From contig NZ_MUNM01000010.1 of NCBI RefSeq assembly GCF_002286815.1, positions 1 through 34,505 of the forward strand: 34,505 nucleotides of DNA. The letters are read 5' to 3'. The notes under the pieces are model-generated. The model saw nothing but the letters and a program-made list of their open reading frames with translations. It was not told where the DNA came from and did not search any database. This document shows positions 1 through 6,654 of the stretch, piece after piece. Origin of the DNA: Pseudomonas sp. PICF141 (GTDB lineage Bacteria; Pseudomonadota; Gammaproteobacteria; Pseudomonadales; Pseudomonadaceae). Made by a program: the position numbers and the translations under genes. How positions within the stretch are numbered: the stretch's first letter is position 1; the number at the start of each line of letters is the position of its first letter.

Positions 1-1
1 T

Positions 2-178
2 AACAAGGACGACTTCCACCAGGGCTACCGCAACCGCTTCCTCGCCACGCCGTGGGACGCGCATTACCGCCCCGCCCTGGAACACCCGAAACCCAAAGTA
101 AGCGTCCGGCAATGTCATCTAGGCAGTTATGTAGACTTTGAGAGGGTGCCCGACTATGCGGACACCTTCTCTGGCTAA
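2..178 (+). pseudogene. VgrG (type VI secretion spike) fragment with foreign tail
   Basis: Reading frame 2 is open from the window edge to a TAA at 176-178 (58 residues). Its first part, with YRNRFLATPWD followed by YRPALEHPKPKV, resembles the segment of VgrG spike proteins just before the conserved block that normally continues GSQTAVVTGPAGEEI. Here the similarity stops after PKPKV and about 23 unrelated residues lead to the stop. The C-terminal gp5-like needle is therefore absent. I read this as a VgrG gene cut by a rearrangement. The 5' part lies outside the window, so it could also be one of several fragments. The VgrG assignment comes from remembered family motifs. Confidence 0.5.
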
Positions 179-661
179 CTAGGCGCCTGGGCTTATCGAT
201 ATTTCGGGTGCGTGGCTGACTGGAAAGTTTACCGAACGAGCAATGAAGCATTTTTCATGAGCTATTTTGTGCAGCGTCTGAGCTTTTGCGATCTCAGACC
301 CCGATGCCAGGATCACTTTCGGCCTCAAAATAACTGAGGTGAACTGACCAGCGCCGTTGCTCTCCTCGACCATTGTTCCTTGAGCGTTGTCCTCGTAGGC
401 CACCACAACGATCCCGGCCTCAGCGCAAAGGCCAAGGTACCAAAGCTTGTGGCACGCAGATAAGGATGCCAAGAGCAATTCCTCGGGATTCCAGCGCGTG
501 GGGTCTCCTCGAAAACTGGGATCGGACGACCCCTCAATTGGTATTTTGCCGTTAGCTGCGATTACGTGCGCCCGGCTGTAACCCCGATAAGATGACGTTC
601 CTGTCCCGTTGTTGCCGGCCCAAGTTACCTGGACTTCGTACTCGTGCGCTTTATCTACCAT
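179..661 (-). CDS. OsmC-like peroxiredoxin family protein
   Basis: This 160-residue protein has the OsmC/Ohr fold pattern: an N-terminal beta region, the segment NPEELLLASLSACHKLWYL carrying the first redox cysteine, and a second cysteine in HEKCFIARSVNFPV. Family members reduce organic hydroperoxides in the cytoplasm using this cysteine pair. The overall form is closer to general OsmC-like proteins (YhfA/OsmC) than to Ohr. The ATG at 661 is preceded on the minus strand by a near-perfect AGGAGG ribosome site, which fixes the start. It starts right after the decayed VgrG fragment ends and its upstream side is an IS66 remnant, so it sits in a rearranged neighbourhood. The substrate is unknown. 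Confidence 0.85.
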   Translation of the reverse strand: MVDKAHEYEVQVTWAGNNGTGTSSYRGYSRAHVIAANGKIPIEGSSDPSFRGDPTRWNPEELLLASLSACHKLWYLGLCAEAGIVVVAYEDNAQGTMVEESNGAGQFTSVILRPKVILASGSEIAKAQTLHKIAHEKCFIARSVNFPVSHAPEISISPGA

Positions 662-688
662 TGATCCCTCCTGGGAAAGTTTTCGAAA

Positions 689-708
689 AGTCCGTTAAAA
701 AACGGACT
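689..708 (-). terminator. hairpin at the 3' end of the IS66 remnant
   Basis: Perfect 8-bp inverted repeat AGTCCGTT / AACGGACT with a 4-nt A (T on minus) loop. On the minus strand it lies at the transposase stop codon and is followed by TTTCG, so it could be a weak intrinsic terminator isolating the osmC-like gene from upstream transcription. Confidence 0.4.
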
Positions 709-977
709 CATTGAGCAAGCACCCATCGATGAGGTAGCAGCTCCATAATCTCACTGGCCCGCTGCGTAGGCAGGCGAGTGAGGACGTCCTTCAAATAAGC
801 ATACGGATCATGCCCGTTGAGTCGCGCCGACTGGATCAGGCTCATGATCACCGCCGCCCGTTTGCCGCTGCGTAGTGACCCTGCGAAGAGCCAGTTTTTG
901 CGACCCAAGGCCCACGGCCGAATCTGGTTCTCGGCCCAATTATTGTCAATGGGTACGGCCCCGTCATCGAGTGGAGT
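708..977 (-). mobile_element. IS66-family transposase, C-terminal remnant
   Basis: In one minus-strand frame from about 977 to the TGA at 708 the translation contains [21 protein letters not shown], then [38 protein letters not shown] and LLPHRW. This is the familiar end of the IS66 TnpC transposase, including the [11 protein letters not shown] segment around the last catalytic acidic residue region. Only about 90 residues remain of a protein normally near 500 residues, and there is no start of its own. TnpA, TnpB and the left end are missing. It is a dead fragment. The sequence abruptly changes to unrelated coding sequence at about 978. Confidence 0.85.
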
Positions 978-1129
978 GTTTCAAGTAACTGGCTGGAGGC
1001 TCGGATACGCTGTAACGCGGCTTCGAGAATGTCTTGCGTGGCTTCTGTGTCGATGACCAGGGGATTTGAGTCGGTAATGCTGCTTTTGATTGAACGATAA
1101 CGAACAGGAAACGGGTTGAACGTTGGCAT
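848..1129 (-). pseudogene. small DUF3077-like gene truncated by the IS66 remnant
   Basis: An ATG at 1129 opens a frame whose first ~50 residues (including NPLVIDTEATQDILEAALQRI and [11 protein letters not shown]) look like the start of the small helical DUF3077-type proteins common in Pseudomonas, which have no assigned biochemical role. After about position 978 the frame runs out of phase through IS66 sequence, giving a meaningless tail. I interpret it as a small gene that lost its 3' half at the IS66 junction. The family call is from memory of the pattern and is tentative. No convincing ribosome site precedes the ATG. Confidence 0.4.
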
Positions 1130-1460
1130 AAGAATTACTCAAACGTTAGTTAAGTAACCGCCAGCTCCGTGACCAAACGATGGAGGCGGACTGTGTACAG
1201 GCTTGGTCAACCGATAACCCGCAAATCGGCTCGCCCGAAGGCGTCCAGCACACAGCCGCCATAACAACGCACCACGAAGACAAAGATGTCCGTAGGGCGA
1301 ATGATGGCACATATGTATGCGGGATATCAGGTGACCAAACCTGTTCGCTGATTTTGCAGCGATGCCAAACAGTAATCGCTATAGGCCAAGCGCCGAAAGA
1401 CGACAAAGCGTCCAAGCTTGTAGGAACGAGCCGAAGCTCCCGCAGTTTTTTTACCGACAC
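1130..1460 (-). ncRNA. candidate structured leader RNA upstream of the truncated gene
   Basis: About 500 bases (1130-1634) have no credible protein gene. On the minus strand, reading toward the truncated small gene, there are two hairpins capped by the very stable C(UUCG)G tetraloop: GAGC-UUCG-GCTC-type at 1439-1428 and CGCC-UUCG-GGCG-type at 1243-1232. Two such loops in one short leader favour a folded transcript. Several frames are open across it, but the products show no family features. I believe similar sequence recurs before small genes in other Pseudomonas genomes, but that is recollection only. Confidence 0.35.
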
Positions 1461-1634
1461 GAAACCTCTGTCAGAAACTCCTCACGACAGGCGGCACGCA
1501 AGTCGGTTAACCATCGCTTAACCCCACGGTCCAAAGCTTTACTGGACCGCACGCCCTCAGCTCCCTCTGACGCCCAGTGCGGCAGGTTCGACGTTCTTTG
1601 TCGAATTGACTTCCCGCTGCGCTGGAGACTCACC

Positions 1635-1901
1635 ATGAACACACGAACACTGCTGATTACCACCGCCCTCGCCTGCACCGCATTCGCCGGGTTTGTTCAG
1701 GCAGACGAGACATCATCCTCCCAGGCGGTGCCTTATCACTACGGCATGCAGCTGCAGGTGGCCAAGGTCATTTCCCTGACTGAACCGCAAACGCATGAAT
1801 GTAAAGTGGTGACGGCCAACATGAAGTACATCGACAAGTCGGGTATGCCTGCGGAGATTACGTACCAAAAACTGTCTGACGCGTGCAGCTATCAGAACTG
1901 A
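1635..1901 (+). CDS. DUF2790 small exported protein
   Basis: This 88-residue protein starts with a clear signal peptide (lysine-free but Arg-containing n-region, hydrophobic core LLITTALACTAFAGFV, cleavage after QA before DE). The mature part carries the DUF2790 pattern: YHYGMQLQVAKVISLTEPQTHECKV... with KYIDKSGMPAEITYQKLSDAC. Two cysteines in the mature part could form a disulfide in the periplasm. DUF2790 proteins are numerous and short in Pseudomonas and have no established function. The ATG at 1635 was chosen because it begins the signal peptide and follows a GGAGA-type ribosome site; an upstream extension would bury the signal sequence. Confidence 0.85.
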   Translation: MNTRTLLITTALACTAFAGFVQADETSSSQAVPYHYGMQLQVAKVISLTEPQTHECKVVTANMKYIDKSGMPAEITYQKLSDACSYQN

Positions 1902-2003
1902 CAGTAGGCCTGTCAGGGTTCTGGTGACCCTGGTGGAATGGGCGCTGGGTCTGGGGTTTATCCAGACCCGGCGCGTATCGATCGAACTGGGTGAAACCGC
2001 CGG

Positions 2004-2273
2004 TTAATGAGCTTTTGACGTCGGCTGCAATAGCGGGTTGTGTGTATTGCGCGCAAGGTCGGAGCGTAACTCGGCGATCAGATTGTTGATTTCCCGGCAC
2101 CCGTTGAGGCGATGGGCGTCTATGCCGGTGACGAGCAGGTCGAGATGGTCAGTCTCGACGTCCGAATACACCTTGACGGTCATCGACAGGTCCGGCGACA
2201 GCGTGCATTGGCAGCGTTTCGGGAGAAAGCTGCTTTCAACGATATTGCGGAGTTCCAAGGCAGAAAGAAACAT
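2004..2273 (-). CDS. DUF1652 family protein
   Basis: This 89-residue protein has the DUF1652 pattern known mainly from Pseudomonas: SALELRNIVESSFLPKRCQCTL, then SMTVKVY and LDLLVTGI, ending in REINNLIAELRSDL. Function is not established; proteins of this family are small, soluble and often present in several copies per genome. The ATG at 2273 was preferred over an upstream TTG because a GAGAGGGTGG ribosome site lies just before it and family members begin near this point. It is transcribed divergently from ecotin, and the 390 bases between them hold a double palindromic site. Confidence 0.85.
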   Translation of the reverse strand: MFLSALELRNIVESSFLPKRCQCTLSPDLSMTVKVYSDVETDHLDLLVTGIDAHRLNGCREINNLIAELRSDLARNTHNPLLQPTSKAH

Positions 2274-2523
2274 GGCCACCCTCTCGGTTTGTGAGATTGC
2301 CAATCAAAAATCAATGTCGGTCGGAGCTCAAATTGCTCGTTGTTTTTCTTCCTTGGGGGAACCTCATTGTTCCGATGTCCCAACCGTCTTCTTGTTTTAA
2401 GCGCTGACTCAGTAAGAATCGTGGCCAGCTCAAGACAGCTTCAGCATAAAACATGCCCCGGATTTCGCTCTGCGCCTCGTCGGTAAATCAAGGGTTTGGG
2501 AGAAATGGCAATACATCGCGTCA

Positions 2524-2566
2524 TGCAAAATGCAAGAAAGGTCTGCTTCAAGACCTGCATTTTGCA
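2524..2566. promoter_or_regulatory. paired TGCA-N3-TGCA operator-like sites
   Basis: Two copies of TGCANNNTGCA occur at 2524-2534 and 2556-2566, with centres 32 bp apart, which is close to three helical turns. The outer segments TGCAAAATGC and GCATTTTGCA and the inner AGGTCT / AGACCT also form one long imperfect inverted repeat with a 6-base loop at 2545-2550. The element lies about 100 bp before ecotin and in the divergent region with the DUF1652 gene. It could bind a dimeric regulator cooperatively or fold as RNA. The regulator is unknown. Confidence 0.45.
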
Positions 2567-2665
2567 AACACCCCGATGGTGGGTTTGCATTGGCTGAGGA
2601 CGGCAGTGAGAATGCGGCCCATCCATTCAGTATCCGCTGACCCCACACACACGCAAGGAGGCATC

Positions 2666-3148
2666 ATGGGTGCTTTGCCGCTTAACACGACCGTCGGGCT
2701 GATAGTTGCCATTTTGTCGTCCGTAGCCCACGCCGCAACCCTCGAAGACGTCGCGCCGTATCCCAAGCCTGAGAGCGGTTTTACCCGCCAGGTCATTCAC
2801 CTCGCCCCGCAACAACAGGAAGACGGTTATCAAGTCGAGATCCTGGCCGGCAAGACTCTGACCGTCGACTGCAACCGTCAGCGCCTGGGCGGCAAGCTTG
2901 AGGAAAAGAACCTTGAGGGCTGGGGCTACCCGTTTTATCGGCTGGAAAAAGTCACCGGCCCCATGAGTACGCTGATGGCCTGCCCGGATGGCAAGCGCAA
3001 AAAGGAATTCGTGCCGGTCGTCGGTGACGGTTTCAGACTGCGATACAACAGCAAATTGCCGATCGTTCTCTACGTGCCCAAGGATATTGAAGTGCGCTAC
3101 CGGCTCTGGTCGGCATCGAGCCATGTCGAGAACGCTGTTCAGGAATAA
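2666..3148 (+). CDS. eco: ecotin, periplasmic serine protease inhibitor
   Basis: This 160-residue protein has a signal peptide (cleavage about after AHA, residue 23) and the whole ecotin pattern: [53 protein letters not shown] and [14 protein letters not shown]. Ecotin dimers in the periplasm inhibit trypsin-fold proteases such as elastase and trypsin. Aligning by eye with E. coli ecotin, the P1 residue is Leu103 and P1' is Met104, where E. coli has Met-Met; Cys69 and Cys106 would form the conserved disulfide. The ATG at 2666 follows AAGGAGG. The gene converges on the threonine dehydratase with only 12 bases between stop codons. Confidence 0.95.
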   Translation: MGALPLNTTVGLIVAILSSVAHAATLEDVAPYPKPESGFTRQVIHLAPQQQEDGYQVEILAGKTLTVDCNRQRLGGKLEEKNLEGWGYPFYRLEKVTGPMSTLMACPDGKRKKEFVPVVGDGFRLRYNSKLPIVLYVPKDIEVRYRLWSASSHVENAVQE

Positions 3149-3160
3149 TCGGAACAGCCC

Positions 3161-4174
3161 TCACGCCGACACGCCGCTCAACGCGGCGCGTTCGGCTACG
3201 TGCCGCAAACTGTCAAAATTGATATTCGCCCCCGAATCAATGGCAACCAGGGTCTGACCACGGGCGCCGGTTCGTGCCACGTACCGTTTGATTCCGGCCA
3301 CGGCCAGGGCGCCGGAAGGTTCGGTGATCGAGCGGGTATCGTCGTAGATGTTCTTGATAGCGGCACAAAGTTCGTCATTGCTGACGGTCATTACTTCGTC
3401 GACGCAGAACCGACAGACCTCGAATCCATGGGCGCCGATCTGAGCGACCGCCACGCCATCGGCGAAGGTGCCAACGGTTGGCAGCACAACCCGTTCGCCG
3501 GCCTGTAATGCGGCCTGCAAGCAAGCGGAATGTTCCGACTCGACGCCGATGATGCGGATTTCGGGGCGCAGGTATTTGACGTACGCGGCGATGCCGGCGA
3601 TCAAGCCTCCACCGCCCACCGGAACGAAAATCGCGTCCAGCGGCCCTTGGTGCTGGCGCAGGATTTCCATGGCGACGGTGCCCTGCCCCGCGATCACGTC
3701 CGGGTCGTCGAAGGGCGAGACAAAGGTGCGGCCGGTTTGCTGCGCCAGGCTCAGCGCGTATTCCAGGGCAAACGGAAAACTTTCCCCGTGCAGCAGCGCT
3801 TCGGCGCCTCGACTGCGAACACCCAGCACCTTCAATTCCGGGGTCGTACAGGGCATGACGATGGTAGCGCCGATCCCCAGCTCGCGAGCCGCCAACGCGA
3901 CGCCTTGGGCATGATTGCCCGCCGAGGCTGTGATCACGCCACGAGCCTTCTGTTCATCGCTCAGATTGACCAGTTTGTTGTAGGCGCCACGGATCTTGAA
4001 GGAAAAGGTCGGTTGCAAGTCTTCGCGCTTGAGCAGGATCTGATTGCCCAACGCCTCGGACAAGGCCGGCGCCGCTTGCAACGGCGTGCGCACGGCAAGT
4101 TCGTAAACCGGCGCGGCGAGGATCTTTTTCACGTAGTGCTCAAGCAAGCGCTGCTGGGCGGGGGTGCTGCTCAT
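3161..4174 (-). CDS. ilvA: threonine dehydratase, short form without regulatory domain
   Basis: A 337-residue fold-type II PLP enzyme that deaminates L-threonine (probably also L-serine) to 2-oxobutyrate and ammonia in the cytoplasm. The PLP lysine is K60 in EDLQPTFSFK, SAGNHAQG is the substrate loop, and VPVGGGGLIAG binds the cofactor phosphate. Sequence resembles the catalytic half of biosynthetic IlvA up to SGANINFDSLRHVAERAALSG, where the C-terminal ACT-like isoleucine-binding domain of the ~500-residue enzyme would begin. It stops there, so feedback control by isoleucine should be absent. Pseudomonas usually have both a long and such a short paralogue. The ATG follows AAGGAG. Confidence 0.92.
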   Translation of the reverse strand: MSSTPAQQRLLEHYVKKILAAPVYELAVRTPLQAAPALSEALGNQILLKREDLQPTFSFKIRGAYNKLVNLSDEQKARGVITASAGNHAQGVALAARELGIGATIVMPCTTPELKVLGVRSRGAEALLHGESFPFALEYALSLAQQTGRTFVSPFDDPDVIAGQGTVAMEILRQHQGPLDAIFVPVGGGGLIAGIAAYVKYLRPEIRIIGVESEHSACLQAALQAGERVVLPTVGTFADGVAVAQIGAHGFEVCRFCVDEVMTVSNDELCAAIKNIYDDTRSITEPSGALAVAGIKRYVARTGARGQTLVAIDSGANINFDSLRHVAERAALSGVSA

Positions 4175-4210
4175 GGTCGTCTCCTTGGTATCCGGGTTTA
4201 CACGGTCGGT

Positions 4211-4280
4211 GTAGGAGCTGCCGAAGGCTGCGATCTTTGCTTTTCAAGATCAAAAGATCGCAACCTTCGGCAGCTTCTAC
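4211..4280. repeat. REP-type palindrome
   Basis: Long inverted repeat: GTAGGAGCTGCCGAAGGCTG at 4211 onward is mirrored by CAACCTTCGGCAGCTTCTAC ending at 4280, with an AT-rich GATC-containing centre. This is a typical Pseudomonas intergenic REP element. It lies upstream of the threonine dehydratase gene and just downstream of the candidate small RNA. Confidence 0.85.
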
Positions 4281-4324
4281 GCCGGTTGCGTGCGCCCGGT
4301 AAGCTCAAAACCCAAGAGACAGAA

Positions 4325-4435
4325 AGTAAAAACCCGCCTCTAGGGCGGGTTGGGTGCTGCAGTCGTGAGCTAGCCCGCCAAATAAGGAATGGCGGTAATA
4401 ATGCTTGGCTGGCAGCGCAATACGGTGGAAGTCAT
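4325..4435 (-). ncRNA. candidate small regulatory RNA with anti-Shine-Dalgarno loop
   Basis: On the minus strand a strong sigma-70 promoter (TTGACT at 4470-4465, 17-bp spacer, TAATTT at 4447-4442) precedes a ~110-nt stretch with no reading frame. It ends in a perfect intrinsic terminator: AACCCGCC / GGCGGGTT stem at 4351-4331 followed by TTTTTACTTT. In the middle, CCGCCA (4395-4390) pairs with TGGCGG (4380-4375) and exposes the 9-nt loop UUCCUUAUU, which is complementary to AAGGAA-type ribosome sites. This is the layout of a trans-acting, probably Hfq-binding, sRNA. I do not recognise it as a named RNA. The start is estimated from the -10 box. Confidence 0.65.
4331..4351 (-). terminator. intrinsic terminator of the candidate sRNA
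   Basis: Perfect 8-bp GC-rich stem with a 5-nt loop, followed on the minus strand by five T residues and a further CTTT. On the plus strand no T-run follows, so its direction is minus. Confidence 0.75.
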
Positions 4436-4441
4436 GGCTGG

Positions 4442-4470
4442 AAATTAGCCGGACGCTAATGGCAAGTCAA
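4442..4470 (-). promoter_or_regulatory. sigma-70 promoter of the candidate sRNA
   Basis: TTGACT and TAATTT with the optimal 17-bp spacing on the minus strand. There is no minus-strand protein gene between it and the terminator at 4331-4351, so it most simply drives the small RNA. Confidence 0.6.
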
Positions 4471-4533
4471 TGGCCAATTTTCAAAGGTCGCTGTAGGCTG
4501 GCGATTCCGCTCATTGCCCCAAGGAAGGAAACC

Positions 4534-4881
4534 ATGAAGTCTGTCGCCCTGCCCCTCATCGCCCTGATCGCCTTCGCCGGCTACACCGTTTCGGTGATGC
4601 TGCAGGCGGAGCAGTCGCTGCTCGACTTCGGCATCAGCCTGATGTCGCGGCCCGATACCGCGCAGGTGGTGATCGATTTATACCTGTTGGCGACGCTTGC
4701 CGGTATCTGGATGTACAAGGATGCGCGCCAGCGTGGGCAGTCAGGGTTGTCGGTGGTTCCCTATCTGGTGGTGACGGCGGTTTTTGTGTCTATCGGGCCG
4801 TTACTGTATCTCGTGGTGCGAGGGCTTCAAGAGCGGAAAAACTCCGTGAGCGCGACTCGGTCTGAACCGACAGTTGACTAA
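4534..4881 (+). CDS. DUF2834-like small inner-membrane protein
   Basis: This 115-residue protein has three hydrophobic segments: residues about 3-22, about 46-64 (VVIDLYLLATLAGIWMYKDAR) and about 73-95 (VVPYLVVTAVFVSIGPLLYL). The D-x-x-x-A-x-x-x-x-W-M-x-x-D-A-R pattern in the second segment and the FSIGPLLYL-like third segment fit DUF2834, a membrane family without known function. The ATG at 4534 follows AAGGAAGGAAACC, a purine-rich ribosome site that is complementary to the loop of the neighbouring candidate small RNA, although the RNA is transcribed away from the gene. Cytoplasmic tail is polar and basic. Confidence 0.65.
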   Translation: MKSVALPLIALIAFAGYTVSVMLQAEQSLLDFGISLMSRPDTAQVVIDLYLLATLAGIWMYKDARQRGQSGLSVVPYLVVTAVFVSIGPLLYLVVRGLQERKNSVSATRSEPTVD

Positions 4882-4899
4882 AGCTTTAGGCAAGCCCGT

Positions 4900-6051
4900 T
4901 TACTTCACCCCCAACTTGTACAGCACACCGTCATCCTCATCGGTCAGTAAATACAAATAACCATCCGGCCCCTGCCGTACGTCACGAATCCGTTTGTTGA
5001 GTTCACCCAGCAACCGCTCTTCATGAACAACCTTGTCATCCTTCAATTGCAGGCGAATCAGTTCCTGACTCACCAGCGCGCCGATAAACACGTTGTGCTG
5101 CCAGGCCTTGAAGCGATCGCCGTCATAGAAGGCCATGCCGCTGAGGCCGGGGGATTTTTCCCAGACATGGTGCGGACCGACGGTACCTTCGGCGGTTTCG
5201 CCCTTGGCTTCCGGGACCGGCAGGCCGGAATAGTTGATGCCGTGGGTTGCCATTGGCCAGCCGTAATTTTTGCCACGCTCGATGATGTTGATCTCGTCGC
5301 CGCCCCGCGGACCGTGCTCGTTTTCCCACAGCGTGCCGCTCCAGGGGTTGAGCGCCGCGCCTTGCGGGTTGCGTTGGCCGTAAGACCAGATTTCCGGGCG
5401 AACGCCTTTTTGCCCTACAAAGGGATTGTCTTTGGGCACCTTGCCATCGGGATAGAGCCGCACGATCTTGCCTTGCAGTTTGTCCAGATCTTGCGCTGTG
5501 GGCCGGTCATTATTTTCGCCCAGGGTGATGAACAGATAGCCGTCGCGGTCGAACACCAGTCGTGAGCCGAAATGATTACCAAGGGAGAGCTTGGGCTCTT
5601 GACGGAAGATCACCCTGAAATCCTTGAGCGCTGTCAGGTCATCCGACAACCTTGCACGACCGACCGCTGTGCCGGCTTTACCGCCCTCCCCCCCCCCTTC
5701 GGCGTAAGACAGATAGACCATGCGGTCTTGTTTGAAATCGGGCGACAACGCCACATCGAGCAATCCGCCTTGGCCCTTGGCCCAGACCTGAGGCACGCCA
5801 TTGAGCGGCCCCGAAAGTTTGCCGTCGGCGCTGATCAGTCGCAGGTTGCCGGGCCGTTCGGTCACCAGCATCCCTTGGCGGTCAGGCAAAAACGCCAGCG
5901 CCCAGGGGTGGTCCAGGCCTTTAACGATCGGCGTGAGCTCAAGGGTGCCCTGCTCGCTTTTAAAATCCTGTGTTGGTGCTGCAAAGACGAGCGCCGTCAC
6001 CGTTAACAAGGCGCTGGCACAGAAAGAGGCCAAGAGGGCTTTACGCAACAT
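4900..6051 (-). CDS. PQQ-dependent aldose sugar dehydrogenase
   Basis: A 383-residue exported protein (signal peptide cleaved near residue 24, LVFA|AP) of the soluble glucose dehydrogenase/YliI (Asd) family. These are six-bladed beta-propellers that bind PQQ and calcium and oxidise aldose sugars in the periplasm. Recognisable segments are GLDHPWALAFLPD, ERPGNLRL, GQGGLLDVALSPDF, LGNHFGSRLVFDRDGYLFITLG (H160 the likely catalytic base), RNPQGAALNPWSGTLWENEHGPRGGDEIN and YGWPMATHG. Length is typical for Asd. A run of ten G (coding strand, 5688-5697) encodes the EGGGEGG loop at residues 118-124 and is a possible slippage site. The ATG at 6051 follows AAAGGAA. Convergent with the DUF2834 gene. Confidence 0.93.
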   Translation of the reverse strand: MLRKALLASFCASALLTVTALVFAAPTQDFKSEQGTLELTPIVKGLDHPWALAFLPDRQGMLVTERPGNLRLISADGKLSGPLNGVPQVWAKGQGGLLDVALSPDFKQDRMVYLSYAEGGGEGGKAGTAVGRARLSDDLTALKDFRVIFRQEPKLSLGNHFGSRLVFDRDGYLFITLGENNDRPTAQDLDKLQGKIVRLYPDGKVPKDNPFVGQKGVRPEIWSYGQRNPQGAALNPWSGTLWENEHGPRGGDEINIIERGKNYGWPMATHGINYSGLPVPEAKGETAEGTVGPHHVWEKSPGLSGMAFYDGDRFKAWQHNVFIGALVSQELIRLQLKDDKVVHEERLLGELNKRIRDVRQGPDGYLYLLTDEDDGVLYKLGVK

Positions 6052-6083
6052 GCACGATTCCTTTTGTCGTCAATAGGGCTGGT

Positions 6084-6440
6084 TCAACGGTAGTTGCGGT
6101 TCGAGTCCCGAGGGGGTGGATTGGGAATGAATTTCGGTTGGCCGGTGGGAGCCTGGCGATCTTGCGGATAGCGATTGCCGATGCCGCCATTATCAAGCGT
6201 TGGCGGTCGTGGCACAGGCACCGTATTTGGCCCGCGGATTACCGGGATATTGGGTTGCGTGCCTTGCATGCTGTTGGGATTGGCCCGGCGAATCGGGCTG
6301 TTATAGGGATTGTTGTTGCTTCCCGGCAGGTTCTGCGCCAGCAGCCAGGGCGAAGACAATGATCGGGCGTCTGCCAGCGCCAAAGGGCTTAGCATGCCAC
6401 TTAATGCCAGCACGATGACACCGAGCACACATCGCTTCAT
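6084..6440 (-). CDS. proline/asparagine-rich exported protein of unknown function
   Basis: This 118-residue product starts with a signal peptide (MKRC, hydrophobic VLGVIVLALSGMLSPLA, cleavage after ALA). The mature chain is rich in Pro, Asn, Arg and Gly, with stretches such as PGSNNNPYNSPIRRANPN, PVPRPPTLDNGG and PNPPPRDSNRNYR, so it is probably disordered. I do not recognise a family. The ATG at 6440 follows GAGAGG; an upstream ATG at 6473 is in frame but would put charged residues before the signal peptide. It lies 32 bases upstream of the sugar dehydrogenase in the same direction, so the two may be co-transcribed. Confidence 0.65.
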   Translation of the reverse strand: MKRCVLGVIVLALSGMLSPLALADARSLSSPWLLAQNLPGSNNNPYNSPIRRANPNSMQGTQPNIPVIRGPNTVPVPRPPTLDNGGIGNRYPQDRQAPTGQPKFIPNPPPRDSNRNYR

Positions 6441-6654
6441 GGGGGACCTCTCATTGAGCGTGCCACGCTTCATGGATGAATAGAGCCACGCTACGCCCAG
6501 GGTTCGGATTTGTTAACTAAAACCTCCCCCACAACATGTAACACGAGTTAACCGCACCACCGATCCGCCCGCAGGACCGGGCCGCCGCCCGACTGAAACT
6601 TTTGCCCTTGGCCACAGGTCACCTGAACATCAATCGACTGACGAGAGCACGACG

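Noticed and set aside
1180..1521. 113-residue plus-strand frame before the DUF2790 gene
   Set aside because: No ribosome site, no family features; the same bases are open on the other strand too, so neither is convincing as protein.
3134..3158. Inverted repeat GCTGTTC / GAACAGC at the ecotin stop codon
   Set aside because: An 11-base loop and no T-run; could be chance, so not listed as a terminator.
3530..4459. Long plus-strand open frame opposite the threonine dehydratase
   Set aside because: It is antisense to a clear PLP enzyme gene, has no family features, and its length follows from high GC in the third codon position.
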